64,000 nucleotides of DNA, from NCBI GenBank assembly GCA_944474755.1, contig OX104114.1:26621220-26685219 (forward strand), in the 5' to 3' direction. The translations under genes were made by a program, and so were the position numbers. Source of the DNA: Limnoperna fortunei. Lineage: Eukaryota; Mollusca; Bivalvia; Mytilida; Modiolidae. Under the pieces are notes generated by a model. It was given only the letters and a program-made list of their open reading frames with translations, made no database searches and was not told the origin of the DNA. Shown here piece after piece: positions 1-11,840 of the stretch. Position 1 is the stretch's first letter, and each line of letters begins with the position of its first letter.

Positions 1-2869
1 CCATGTTGACACAGCATCAATTATTACCCAAATCAGATTGCACAATGACATATAATCATTCCAGGAACATTTAAACAAATATTCTTGGCTAACAGTCAAC
101 ATGAGTATGACCTTCATGTAACCTTGGCATTTTTGCTGTCAATATGTTACATAAAGTAGTTGGATAAAGACCTGAATTTTTTCGTTAAATATTCATATAC
201 TTAGTATTAGTGAATGTAACCTATTAAATTAAAAATAAAATCTTGATTTTAACTTTCTTTCCGATGTTCAATTCTTCTTGAAGGTATGAGGCCAACAAAA
301 CAAAGTTTTGGGATATCAGCAATAGCCCAAATTTAATATTAACACCCACTCTCTGAGAAAACCATGCAAAACTGTCCATAAGGGGGGTCAACCAAGTTTA
401 ATAAATTTGTGTGTGATGAATGGACACTACAAAAGATGTTTTTTGACAAAATATCTCCTCTGGTATCCAAACCGATTTTTTGCAATGGCCTTTTAAGTAC
501 CGGGAACCAGTTTTCTTGCTTTTTACACTTTTTTTTCATAAAAATATCACATTTTTGACAGCTAAAATTTTCAACTGAGACAACTAATGACAAAGAAAAC
601 ATATTATGTCTTCAATAATGTACAATTGTATTTTATCTTTTAATGAAAAAGACACAATTATGTTTTCGGACAAAATGAGGAAATAAGGGGAGATAATCCT
701 ATAAAACTCATATCTAGAAAAAGCCAATATATGCACACATTCAAAATCCAGTAGGATGTGCTTCAGTGAATATTTTCTTATGTCACTGGTTCTCTCTTAT
801 AGTACCCTAATAGTGTTATTAATTGATGGCATGAAATTGCTGGGCAAATGATTTCAGGTATATGTGAGCATACTGCAAAAATGCCCCTTTTTTCATTTTT
901 TTTCAATAAAATATTGATCTTAGTGCCAAGCTATAATTTATTTTACAAAAACATTTCATAATTTTACACCATTCTTTTATAGTTAGCGTCAATTAAACTG
1001 CAGACTAAGTCATTTTAATCTCTAAAAAACAAACCTTTGCACAATAAACAAGTCCAATATTCTGTTGAGGATATTACATATACTATTAAATTAATATTTA
1101 ATGGTTCTTTCAAATAAATAGCAGCTTATGAAAATACTAATTTTTCTAACTATACTGTTGGTTTATGAGACATATAAAAAAATTAACATATTGTGAAGTC
1201 TATAGTTACATAAAGTCATAACAATTCATAAATATTCTCTTTTTTTACTTTATAAATGGAGAGAATTTGCCTGTTTTTTTCATTATTTAGGTTGCTGAAC
1301 TTTAAAAATTATTTGTTTAGCAAAATACATTATAAGTTAACTGCTGTAGACCATAACTATGTAAACATTTTATCAATAACAATTTTCTCTATCTGCTATG
1401 GTTGTTAAGTTATAGGCCAATATTGTAAAAACCCCATTTTAAACAAATGTACACTGCCAGGTTTCAGAAAAAGGTTTTAAACTTTAAATTAAAGATATGC
1501 AAATACAAACAGTCTATGCCTATTTTACATTTTAAGCAAATCTGCCTATTTTGTTTTCCAATACACTACAAAAACATGATTGGAAGCACCTAGATGATGA
1601 TTCCTACCATATTGGAATTTAATTCATTAAACAGTTTCTGAAAAATAGACTAACACTGATTTAAATGCAAACAACTGGGAAAACATTAACATAAAAACTC
1701 CAACAATAGTTTTAAGATCACTTTTAAAAATTGCACACAGGTCAATATTATCTTTCTAAACAAGTTGATCCTTCCAAGATTTTAGATAAATGTAGCATTT
1801 TTGTAATTTTTGAGATATTTGCAAAAAGCTATGTTTTGGCCACAATGTTCTATTTTTACCGACGACAGCCATTTGTTTGACCGGTGTCGTACGTATAATT
1901 ATAGGTTCCCCCAATTTACTTATCCAGCCGGATACACAAAATTAACATTTAGGGTCCGGGGTCTCTATAATTTATGGTCCGTCCAATTTACGTATCTGGG
2001 TCGTTTTTCCTTCTTAATTTTTATTTTTCAAATATGAATATTCAAGAACGTTCTACACAATAATTTAAATTTGAATATATGCTTTATATTGGTTCAAATA
2101 GTGATTATTAAATACAGTAATTGGTGTCAATACTCTGAAATACTAGATATATATAGGCGATTTATTATTTTATTATTTATGTTACGGTATATTATTACAA
2201 TTTTAACTGATTACAGTACATGCTATGTGACATCTGGGTTATACATGTTAACAGGAACAATTAATACTTCCCTTATGTAAATGTATATTTGTTTAGCGAC
2301 GGTTGTAAATGCAACTAGTTTACATATTAAATAAATGTGCGAACACACTACTGACCTTCAAAATAAATTATATTATTTTATTTTATGTTCCACCATTTTG
2401 TGCCAATTCTGACTAGCTACCACTTTATAATTTTTATGTTCCCCAAGTGGTGTTTCAAAACATGCAAAATTGAGACCTTAAAAATGGGAAAAAAATATTG
2501 TAAGTGACAATAAAGTTCAAAGACTTGCGGGACTTCATATCTTGTTTGCACTTCAGAAAGGAGTCCATGAAGACCAGAGGATCCATTACACCATTTACAA
2601 TATGGATGCTGTCAGTGGCATAAACTCTAATTATCACCATAATTTGTACGGATCGTTGATATTTGTAAATATGCCTGGAACCTGATATGCACAAGTCTTA
2701 AATCGATGGCCTTTATAGTCTTTACCTTAGATCAATGTCTGTATTATCTAAATAGTCCAATGAGTATCATTATCTCTTAAAATTTCTGCGTATATTTTGA
2801 TAATTTCTGCACACATGTCTGTTTACATTTGTGTTTAACTTCCTAGGGTTAAAATGACAGAAAATGGCA

Positions 2870-3075
2870 GACCCGTAAACTGTACATTTCATGGGTTCTG
2901 GCCATAAAATAAATATGAAAAGTGGACCTGTAAACTGTAAATTTTTGGGCTCCAGGGCTACTTAGTATGCAAAAAGTTGAATAAGATATGCGGATCCATA
3001 GTAAATTTCATGGGTCAACGCTTAAACATAACCTGTAAACTGTACAATTTATGGGTATGGGGCTATTAAATTTAT
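2870..3075. repeat. Degenerate short tandem repeat
   Basis: Three to four diverged units contain the pattern 'cctgtaaactgta...atttatggg' at about 2873, 2928, 2990 and 3030. The spacing is irregular, so this is an old array or local duplications within a dispersed repeat. Confidence 0.35.
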
Positions 3076-4165
3076 AAACAAAGTAGCCTACACAGGAGTT
3101 TACAGTGGAATTACTGATATAATGTTCCAACCCGAACCTATAACCTGGTCTCCTCTTGCAATATTTTTCATTTAAGCAAGCTACACTTTAAATATAACAT
3201 CAGGTCAGGACCTTCCATGCTTGATGCTAAAGATGATATCATTGTCAGAGTACCAGAATACACGGACCCATAGTTATAGACAAAAATCGATCGAAAGAGG
3301 ACCCAAAATATTAACATTAGCAGATTAGGGTCAGGGCGGACCCAGACTTGCAATTATATGACACCGGCAAACTTAACAAACACAAACTTGATAGAAGACA
3401 CCTTGATGTGGCTGGTCAAGTTTCAATTAAATCCTTTTAGCAGTTAAGGAGAAGATATCAGGAAATAAATATTAGACTATGACAATGATGATGGATGCAC
3501 AGTGATGACAAAAGCTGACATGGACCTCTAGTCCAGGAAAGCAAACTAAAACTCATAAAAATCTAACTATATTTATCTATAAATTTATTAAGAATTAATT
3601 AAAATCAAGGGTCTGTTCATATGTGGATTCTTTAAAAGAATGTGTACAGTATTTAGGAATAAAACATCCATTCCATTATCTTTCTTTGTTCAATCTGTTG
3701 ATTTCTTTCTCAACACTCCACAATTTCAATATGTTCAGAAAATCAGGACCATCTGAAACATCAAACTAAGTTATCCACGATTTTTGTTACTCGGCAGATG
3801 ATTCCATGTTTGCTTACTTCATACTCATAGTGAATTACAGAATATGCCAAAGAGACTGGATTTTGATTGCACGATAGCCATTCACTTAGCACAACTTTCT
3901 AGTTCCATCTGGGTTTCTTTGTTTTTCTAAGCTTGTCACTTACTTATTCATATGATGATCTGTTCACCCTCACAAATTATTTCACATTTTTGGTAATAAC
4001 CTTTTTTGACGTCTTCAATCATAATCAATGTAAGGAGAGCAATGCCAAAAGCCAAGCGATCTTCACTAATCGTCTTTCTTACATTGGGATAATGTTGTGT
4101 AAAAGCTGGGCGATTGGTTTAAATGTTGGGAGTCCACATGAATGATGGTCAAATTTGTACAAAAA

Positions 4166-4905
4166 GCAATAATTGACCCATTTCCAGTTTTACATGATTT
4201 ATCTCCCCTTTTACTTCCTGTTAAAAAAAACTACGGCTATCATTACTAAAAGACTATGATATTGAAATAAAGATTTTGGATTGTTTTTATCGACAAATTC
4301 AGAGTCTTGGCTCTTTCATTAAACAGTCTCTGGAACTGAGGACAGGGGTCTCGTAGACTTGTATATTTTGTCGATTTTTCTGATTGCAATTTAGTTGTTT
4401 GTTACTTCTGTTTAATGTCACTGATCAATGTAGTATTGATTTATATGACAATAAAGACATTATTTATTTAATATTGTTTGTCTATGCCAATTAAATTTTT
4501 CATCTAATTAACCTTATAAGTAGATGTTACTATAGCCATAGGCAACAGGTGAGTTTGAATACAACACGGATGTCACTGATAACCTTGTTTATTTAAGCTA
4601 TAAAACAGCTGGGGTTCTACCTCCAATTAACATCAGGTAAATAGGATAATGAACATAGATTAATTATTTAATTAATTAATTAACGATCATGTTTACACAG
4701 CAGGCGGTTTTAATAACCTTCCTCACTCAGATATTGACACCTGTCATTCAACAGAAGCGTGAAAATTTATCAAAGACAATTCTCCATTTCAAAAGGTTTC
4801 AACAGGACAAACTGCGGCTATAGCCGCAGTTTTTAGTACCGGAAATGGACACTAGGTGGCGTTTTTTAAATTGGAAAGTCGTCAATTCACTTGGTTTTTT
4901 AGTTC
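4166..4905 (+). repeat. Dispersed 0.7-kb repeat, copy 1
   Basis: The segment from 'attgacccatttccag' to 'aaagtcgtcaatt' recurs at 42476-42977 and again, interrupted, at 42978-44695. This copy has about 175 extra bases at 4291-4468, absent from the other copies and ending in an AATAAAG-type tail, which looks like a separate insertion. No coding capacity is seen. The centre near the right end contains a perfect 24-bp palindrome at 4809-4832. Confidence 0.65.
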
Positions 4906-5783
4906 CACTCGTTTGTTTTTGGTTTACAGGAAATGGACAGTTTTAAAAAATGGGAGATAATTCGAGGTGATGCTAAAACACTGACCTTGATTGCAGTTTA
5001 TTATTTATATATATTTATACAGCAAATAATGTTACCATTACTATTTCTACAGCTGTTACAGAAGTGAATATATAAAGAAGGGTTGTACTTTCACATAACT
5101 ACCTTATTGCAACATCCATCAAATCTTGTATTTAGTTGGAATCGTTTGAAAACACATAAATGAGTTAGAGTTTTTATAAAAATATGATGAAAATAACATG
5201 TAATTTATTCATTTTATGTTAAAATATAAATAAATATGCAACTTTTTTTTTATTATCAATTCATTAATATATATTGAACTTTAATTATGCTTATAGAGAT
5301 TAATCAATAGAAAAATAAAGGGAATTCCTATGAAAAAAGTCAAATTTCTTGTGGAATTCATCGTATTTTAGAATGGTTGCCATGACAACATGTAATAATA
5401 GCCCAGCAAAAAAATCACACAGTAGGTAGAAAGGATCATGGAGGAAAATATGACAGTTATTTGTTGTAAATAAAAGTACTACTTCAAAAGATAATTTCAT
5501 TTGATTATGCATAGAAATCCAATTTTTCTTTTTTGTCCAATTCTTGATCATTTAGAGTTAGATTTTGGATTAGAAAACAAAAACTGGCAAAAAATTTAGT
5601 TTTCGTTTTCAGAAGAAGCACCTTAGGACTGCTTAATTCCATAAACAATTGTGTGAAACTCTGCTTAACTTTTTCAAAATAAATCAACGAAAAGCGCTTG
5701 TTTTTTCATGATTCCAACACCATTTTTTATGTATTTTATAGGTGGCGCTGTTTTACAATAAAAACAACACCCAAAATTTTTTT

Positions 5784-6232
5784 TCATTCTAGTATAGATT
5801 TCTCACATAAACCATGTTCAGCCTGCAAAGTTTCATTAAAATTGGTTATCCTACCATGTGGACTCATTTTAAGGAAATTGCATGGTTTTCTCAGAGACTG
5901 GGTGTTAAATCGTTTCCCGCAAAATCCACACGAAAACGGTTTCTCACCAGTGTGAATGCGTTCGTGTTCTTTTCGATAAAATGATCGTGTGAAAACCTTT
6001 CCGCAATATCGGCATTGTAATGGGTTCTGTGATTGTGGAACGTCGAGGAGCGCGCTCGATTCCTCATTCGGTTCTTCTGGTGATTCTGGCTGTGGTTCTT
6101 CGTCTTGATCTGATGTAACAGCTTCAGATGTGATTGAAGTTATAACCATGGACGGTGATTCATCGGAATCAATTAGAACTTCAGTTCGGCCGAGGCTTGT
6201 ATGAACTTCTGATTCTGTATCCATGACAATTT
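5784..6232 (-). CDS. Zinc-finger gene, 3' coding exon
   Basis: The exon follows an acceptor 'ttttgtag' and starts with two bases completing a codon, so MDTESEV (ATG at 6224) could be internal or an alternative start. It encodes about 80 acidic residues, finger 1 (QCRYCGKVFTRSF...HERIH), linker TGEKPF, then CGFCGKRFNTQSL with no following HxxxH. After that the frame continues 32 residues, unlike any zinc finger, to a stop at 5784-5786. The zinc-ligand pattern and linker make coding certain for the first two-thirds; the tail is doubtful. Confidence 0.65.
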
Positions 6233-9200
6233 CTACAAAATAAGCACGATTTTCGAAGTTTAAATAAATAGCTATTGAGTAACTACTGAGAAACTGCGAC
6301 AGTTTAACTTACACATTTGCCTCCAACTGTTAGTGTGATGGTTTGATTGCAATAGGAAACAACTTATGTGTATCATGTCAACAGGCGGTGTGTATAGAGG
6401 CGGTATGCCTGATACAGCCGGAAAATAGCTGCAACTGATATACAATTTATATTGGTTGTACAAACATGCTGCAATGCCTCGTTTTCATTTAAATCTGCTA
6501 AGTGCTGTATTCTCATTAATTTCATAACATTGTTTTTGCAAATGATGCATTTTTTATTTTTATTTTTTCTTACTTTAAAATTGTATTTTCTTTTCTTGTG
6601 TACTGAGAGATCTATCAATCTAATTCAAAGGGTGGGTGGTGCTGTTAATTTAGACCGGAAATAAAGTTGTATTCGCCTTATGACTGGACACAAATTTAAA
6701 TTTACTTTTTAAAAAGGGAGGAGGGGAAATTAAAACGATTTTTTACTTTTCTTAGTTCAAATAAAGTATTTGTTAATGGGTTTTTATGGAGCCACTACAA
6801 AAAGGAGTTGCAAATAAACAAATTATACACAAACACCTCTGTACCCTAAAACTACTCAGTCTATACATTCTATGAGTTAAATTGTTTTATAAGCTTATAA
6901 GATGACACAAATCCCCAGCTTAAAACTCACTTTTGAATCGTCTTCGCTTCTTATGACTCCAGTTCAGCTTTGCCTTCTTCCGCATACAGCTTTCTAAAAA
7001 GTAAAAAAAAATATTCGACTTATTACAACTGTTTAAAGAGTAGTCCCTAGGCTATTTGTCCGGCTATATATGATCTAAAGATTAACTTCTGGTGTATTTG
7101 TCGGTTGAGCCTATTTTGTCATGTTCTACCCATGGCTACGTTTCGATGAATTCAAGCTTTATTGGTTAAAATCTTAAAGGTCTAAAGTTAATGCCCCATT
7201 TCTTTGTCGAAAATATCGTGTGGAAATCTCTGTTGTAAAATTCTACATTTTTGCTAATTTCAAATTGACGGATTCTTAATTGTAATTCTTCTTAAGAAGA
7301 AACTTTATCGCCGATATGAAGTTCACCATTTTCAGCCATAGCAAGAGAAATAAGAGAAGAACGCAGGCTCCTGATGCTGCTGGACGCTCGTAACATGCGC
7401 ATTTCTAATGGCCGGACGAATAGCCACTCTGTAAATTTAAAGCTTTGAGGATTAAAACTGATACAATAAGAACTGATAACAAAACAGATGATAATGCACT
7501 TTAATGGTGGAGGTGTGGGTAGGATCCAAATCTTTATGTGGAAGCTTATTAAGCTTACGCATATTGTCTTGCTAAATTTTAGTCAAGGCCCCGCATTTTA
7601 GACACCCAAAATGTTTATCGGACCCCCTTTTTCTAAATCCGACTAGTACATATATGTCACGTGTACCTAGTACGAACGTTTCGCCAATAAACACAGTGAA
7701 TTTTATAAACAATCCTTGTCATCATTTTAAATCTATTTTTAAATATAAGTTAACATATTTTGCAGACAGTTCATATATTCCTGCAGATATTTTATATTAA
7801 TCATTTATTTATCCCTTTGCTAGTTTGCAGACCGATACATAACGGTTGGTCGATAATAAGACAGCTATCTCCTGCACAAATATTCCCTGATTACTGATTA
7901 TTTGTATAAATAATTCTTTACCAGACGACACAGTGCTTTGTCGCCTGCAGCGCATTTCTACAAACAGGACTTCCAGTTAATTCGTCAAATTATTTCCAAA
8001 TAGAGGTTTTTTTTTATTAAACTCAATTTTTTAAATAAGTATTTAGTAAAACATTAGTAAAATGCAATTTATATTGAAAATATTTGCAATCACAAATGAC
8101 ACATTAGATTGACATTTCAGAAATACACGTAGAGTCTACCGACTGCTTGGTTTATGTGTGTAGACAGCTAGATAGAATTTATAAATACCACACGCACACA
8201 CACTAGACAGACAGAATGAATATGTTATCAATTATATGCCAGCAGTCGATGAACCAGGTATTGATTTACTATTATTAATGAAGTTTCCAGTCAGTTAGTT
8301 CATAAAATTATAAAAATCCTCTACAAATTAATCAATTATAACTATTCGCCTGTTTCTAAGTAACATTTTTATATTTTTATCTTTCCAGCATTGGACTGAC
8401 CGGTTTTCGATATACAAAATGGCGGTATCAGACTGGTTCTTTAGAATTTTTTCATCGAATGGTCATTTCAAGTATTCTTCTACGTCCAAGTCTTTTAAAT
8501 TGCATCGATTTTATTCTAAGTGTTGTGAGCAACGCCTAACCTACATAAACATACCACTACTAAACAAACTATTTTATTTTTAATTTTAATTACAAAGCAC
8601 TTAGATTCGTTGCGACCTTCACATATAAAAATAATCACAATGCAATAATAGTGGTTCTTTTATTATGTTAATTGTATCAAATGAACTGGACAGACAGTTG
8701 GCAAAATTTACTAGCTTGTATTTCAATGTTTCTCACGACGTTTCTAGACACTTCGCCTCAATAGTAACAACATATAAAAAATTAAATTAAACTTACTGTC
8801 ACGTGTAGAAAATATTGCTAAACTCGCTCCTAGTTCGTCTGCTGCATCCGACCTGTCAAGTTAAAATGATAGCAGATGTTAAAAATATCTTGTACTTGAT
8901 AGGGGCAGATAACCAGTAAAACTAGACACAGGACGATGCAGACAGCGCTGTTCCGTCGTCTGCTACGAAACTAATTAGTCAGATGTTTTCAATAGCTTGC
9001 TTTCCATATGTCCGGTGATCAATGGAGGAATTCTTGTTCAGAATATTGACAAACCGCTCGCGAACAAACATAGTCATACATTATATGTAATATATCAGTT
9101 CACAAGTCATGACAGTCATGCCCTCAGAAGTACATGTCACAAATTAATTTGAAAATGTCTTACTGACAGCAATACACAAGTTTGACATCCCTCGTGGGTA

Positions 9201-9384
9201 GGTTTTTAATGGCTTAACAAACGTTGATATATTTTTTTTCTCTGCCGTTTTACCCGCTGTATTATAATAAGAGATTGCTAGTTTTCCTACTGAGGGTTAC
9301 AGCGGAAACTTCTGCTCCCCTCCACTTCACTAAACCTTCATCTTCACCCTCTAAAACTGGAGCCACGATATAACAAGAAAATTG
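5784..9384 (-). CDS. C2H2 zinc-finger protein gene, proposed five-exon model
   Basis: The supported core is the last coding exon (5784-6232), encoding an acidic Ser/Glu/Pro-rich stretch, one complete C2H2 finger (CxxC at CRYC, HxxxH at HERIH), a TGEKPF linker, and the first half of a second finger (CGFC). Upstream exons at 6931-6993, 7327-7428, 8797-8841 and 9291-9384 were found by GT..AG borders; joined, they read without stops in one phase (94+45+102+63+449 nt, 250 codons plus stop). The 6931-6993 exon encodes a Lys/Arg-rich block (HKKRRRFK), a plausible nuclear localisation signal. C2H2 proteins of this layout are usually nuclear DNA-binding regulators, but no target or named orthologue is recognised. 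The second finger lacks its histidine pair and runs into repeat-like sequence, so the 3' end may be altered or the locus decaying. No initiator ATG is identified for the first proposed exon; the ATGs at 6985 and 6224 are possible starts. Confidence 0.4.
6931..6993 (-). CDS. Zinc-finger gene, basic exon (proposed)
   Basis: A 63-nt segment lies between acceptor 'actttttag' and donor GTGAGT. It encodes SCMRKKAKLNWSHKKRRRFK, a strongly basic nuclear-localisation-like peptide, and its phase fits the downstream zinc-finger exon exactly (1 nt + 2 nt). An internal ATG at 6985 could be the real translation start. Confidence 0.45.
7292..7428 (-). CDS. Zinc-finger gene, upstream exon B (proposed; stop or splice at its end)
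   Basis: After acceptor 'aaatttacag' the frame reads a Ser/Arg/Leu-rich peptide (WLFVRPLEMRMLRASSSIRS, then more) without stops. It can leave at a GTGAAC donor (exon 7327-7428), keeping phase with the basic exon, or run to a TAA at 7292-7294. CpG content and amino-acid balance are higher than in the surroundings. The product is not recognised. Confidence 0.3.
8419..8583 (+). CDS. Small ORF, 54 codons, unassigned
   Basis: The ATG has a good Kozak-like context (acaaaATGGCG) and starts MAVSDWFFRIFSSNGHFKYS, followed by a Ser/Lys-rich stretch to TAA at 8581. It lies antisense inside a proposed intron of the zinc-finger gene. There is no family resemblance. It could be the first exon of an unseen plus-strand gene, or chance. 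Confidence 0.15.
   Translation: MAVSDWFFRIFSSNGHFKYSSTSKSFKLHRFYSKCCEQRLTYINIPLLNKLFYF
8797..8852 (-). CDS. Zinc-finger gene, upstream exon A (proposed)
   Basis: A short exon ends at a perfect donor GTAAGT (intron from 8796). Two acceptors fit: 8852 after 'ttgacag' or 8841 after 'gatgcag'; a further CAG immediately follows the second, giving a CAGCAG tandem acceptor. The shorter form (8797-8841) keeps phase with both neighbours. It encodes DELGASLAIFSTRD. Support is splice sites and phase only. Confidence 0.3.
9291..9384 (-). CDS. Zinc-finger gene, most upstream exon seen (proposed)
   Basis: This 94-nt open segment between a TTTAG acceptor and a GTAGGA donor encodes an acidic peptide including VLEGEDEGLVKWRGAEVSAV. 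The composition looks coding, and phase fits the shorter form of the 8797-8841 exon. No start codon is seen, so the true 5' end, if the exon is real, lies further right or the exon belongs to another transcript. Confidence 0.25.
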
Positions 9385-9639
9385 CTAAACCTCATTCAAA
9401 GAAATTATTTATATTATGACATTATTATCAGAAAAACTAGACTTATATGGGGATCTGGTTTACCTCATTTTTATATTTCTGAAGATTTCTTGATTATAGG
9501 TCTAATTATGTGCAGGCAGAAGTTCCGATTCAGAATCAGTTTTTTCTAGTACCTGCCAAAATTATATAAGCGTATTCAATACTGATTAAAAAACTATTTC
9601 GATTGACGAATATGAAAAGTCATATGGGACCATGACTGG

Positions 9640-10060
9640 GAGGTTCCCAGTGCCTGACACCCAGCGTGTCCCTAGGTGGTGGATATGAGAGACTTTCTTG
9701 CCAGGTTAAAATACGGAAGGCCTTACTACGGACCATACTAAGACGTTTGAAAAGTAACACGCTCCATGTACGATAAATAAACATGTGTACGGTTTGGAAA
9801 AAGTTAAGAAAATAGTAAAGAAAACCGACCGAACAACAAGAGCCAAAAGCGAAGGGTCAGTTACAAATCCGGATAAAGGCAAACACAACACTAAAACCAA
9901 AAACATAAAACACAGAAAGAGAGTAACCCAAACCCAATAAAAACCATGGGTGCACTCAGGTGCTTCGGACCAGTAAGCAGTGCCTGTCTCTAATTAGACA
10001 CCTGTCGAATTACTCGTTGTCATGTCTAGGGAAAAGTCAAATCCAGGAATAGGTAACACT
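9640..10060 (-). mobile_element. Fragment of reverse-transcriptase retroelement, copy a
   Basis: The segment 'cgaacaacaagagccaaaag...' to 'catgtctagggaaaagtcaaatccagga' recurs at about 27740-27965 and 31520-31695. By comparison with the copy at 27720-28760 it is the 3' end of an element whose minus-strand body encodes a reverse transcriptase. Only the non-RT end survives here. Confidence 0.6.
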
Positions 10061-10280
10061 ACCTAAGACTAAAATTGTCCTTCCCTACAGAGTATTCAAT
10101 ACTTTTCCAGAGGCCGTCATAATTTTGTTCCCTGTAGTCCATCCCTTAAGTCCCATTGATTAATGTTTGCTGACTTGTTCTCGTTCTGAATATCGCTGTA
10201 ATGTTGTTCGCTAGACATTCAATCGAACAATTAATCAATCAATCGTTTTCTCTTTCAATTATAATTGCCGATTACCGCAA

Positions 10281-10559
10281 ATGGTATGTTTGTTTGTTTG
10301 TTTGTTTGAATGGGGTTTTAACGCCACTTTCAGCAATTTTTCAGCTATTTCATGGCGTCCAGTTTTTATTGGGGGAGGAAGCCGGAGTACCCGGAGAGAA
10401 CCCCCGACCTGCGGTAGGAAAACTGGCAATCCTTGTCAATTAAGATTGGAGTCGAGTACACCCTGCCTGCAGCGAGAATCGAACCCGCAATCTCAGTGTT
10501 GACAGACCACGTGATCAATAGTAGACGAACTACCTTGACCACTCGGCCACCGAGGCCCC
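10281..10559 (-). mobile_element. tRNA-headed SINE, near full length
   Basis: Read on the minus strand it starts GCCTCGGTGGCCGAGTGG (A-box-like) and has GGTTCGATTC (B box) about 65 nt later, followed by a body (caggcagggtgtactcgac..., cccccaataaaaactgg, gctgaaagtggcgttaaaac) and a CAAA-type simple-repeat tail at 10281-10310. At least seven other copies or fragments lie in this window. Confidence 0.85.
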
Positions 10560-11180
10560 TCATAACCATTTCCTATTGTTGGTAGAAACTAATTCTATAG
10601 TCTTGAAGTACAATAGCCTTTTGATTCAGGCCAAACGAAAGGGGTAGAAAGTCATTCAATTGTTCATCACCCGTATGAGCGAGGACAATACATTTGCTGG
10701 GATACATGATAATAAAGTCTTGCAAGCACATTTTATGGCGCGTTAATTGACCCGTAATTGAATTTGTAATGCACATGCTCATATCGACAGTCATCGATTC
10801 TTTCAGTGCTAGTCATTGTCTAAATTTACTGCCCTGAAATTTCGAAAATTACTTAAATTTTCCGGTTTGTCTGTTTTCAAGATGTAGAAAACATTATCCG
10901 TATTTGGAACAACGTTATGGAATTTAGGCGATGAAAGCTCTCCAACATCTTAATCATTTGGATTGTAAATAATGTTTGGGTCGGATCGCCACTGATGAGT
11001 CTCGATTCGACGAAACGCGCGTCTGGCGTAGTAAATTTTATTAACTTTGGGATCTTTGGTGACATTTTATTTACAAAAGTAGACCAATATAATATAGATA
11101 TCATTCCCCTGCCCCCTTTTAACACAAACACACCAAAAACGACTTAACACCGTGTCTTTAAAATAGACACCAGATTCATT

Positions 11181-11460
11181 TTGATGTTGACAAGAGGTGA
11201 TGAAATTTATTATTATAATGACATAATTGATTCCGAAAATTTATATTATGAGATAAGTAGTAAATTAAAGCCAATGTCTTGTTTATACACTGAATATTTC
11301 TACAAACGAACACACCCGCTCAGACCTGAGATTACCAAACGGGAAAATTATCACCCGCTCCAGCCTATGGCTGATAAAAAAATATTTATCACACACTCTC
11401 AGAACAAAAATTGCTGATCTGGAAAATTAGCGATAAGCAACCTGATTCAGATAAAATTTA
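11181..11460. other. Non-genic stretch before a SINE
   Basis: A 78-codon open frame on the plus strand starts at 11181, but its composition is A+T-driven and it has no recognisable domain or splice support. I see no gene here. Confidence 0.5.
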
Positions 11461-11465
11461 CTTGC

Positions 11466-11725
11466 AAGTTGGCCGAGTGGTTAAGGGAGTTCGTCTTCTA
11501 TTTACCACGTCGTTTGTCAACACTGAAATTGGGGATTTAATTCTCACTGCAGGCAGGGTGTACTCGAATTGATCTTAATTGACAAGGATTGCCAGTTTTC
11601 CTACCGCAGGTCAGGGGTTTTCTCGTGGTACCGGCTTCCTCCCCAAATAAAAACTGACGCCTTGATAAAGATGAAAAATTGCTGAAAGTGACGTAAAACA
11701 CCATTCAAAGAAACAAAAACTTGCA
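11466..11725 (+). mobile_element. tRNA-headed SINE, near full length
   Basis: The head 'ttggccgagtggttaagg' carries the A-box; the body and tail match the copy at 10281-10559 in the opposite orientation and end in 'cattcaaagaaacaaaaac'. The B-box region is diverged ('ggggatttaattctc'), so this is an older copy. Confidence 0.85.
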
Positions 11726-11840
11726 CCTTGTTTGTCTTTCCGCACAAGAGGCAACAAATATATGGAAATTGTCAATTATTATTTGGAAAAACAATTAGCA
11801 GACAAACAAGCATTATCCATTAAACATATAATTTAGTTGT

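Larger units (their letters stand above)
1..5783. other. Gene-poor A+T-rich region left of the zinc-finger gene
   Basis: I see no convincing coding exon here. Open frames are short, A+T-rich and lack splice or family support. The stretch holds a degenerate tandem repeat near 2870-3075, a copy of a 0.7-kb dispersed repeat at 4166-4905 with a perfect 24-bp palindrome, and a 31-bp segment near 340-370 that matches the end of the neighbouring zinc-finger exon with one mismatch. Confidence 0.6.

Noticed and set aside
9497..9550. Short minus-strand exon-like segment (acceptor TTGGCAG, VLEKTDSESELLPAHN, stop)
   Set aside because: It ends in a stop without a donor and no upstream exon could be linked to it; too short to support.
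10281..10559. tRNA gene (A and B box sequence, TGGCCGAGTGG ... GGTTCGATTC)
   Set aside because: The acceptor stem cannot close and the head continues directly into a SINE body shared by several copies.
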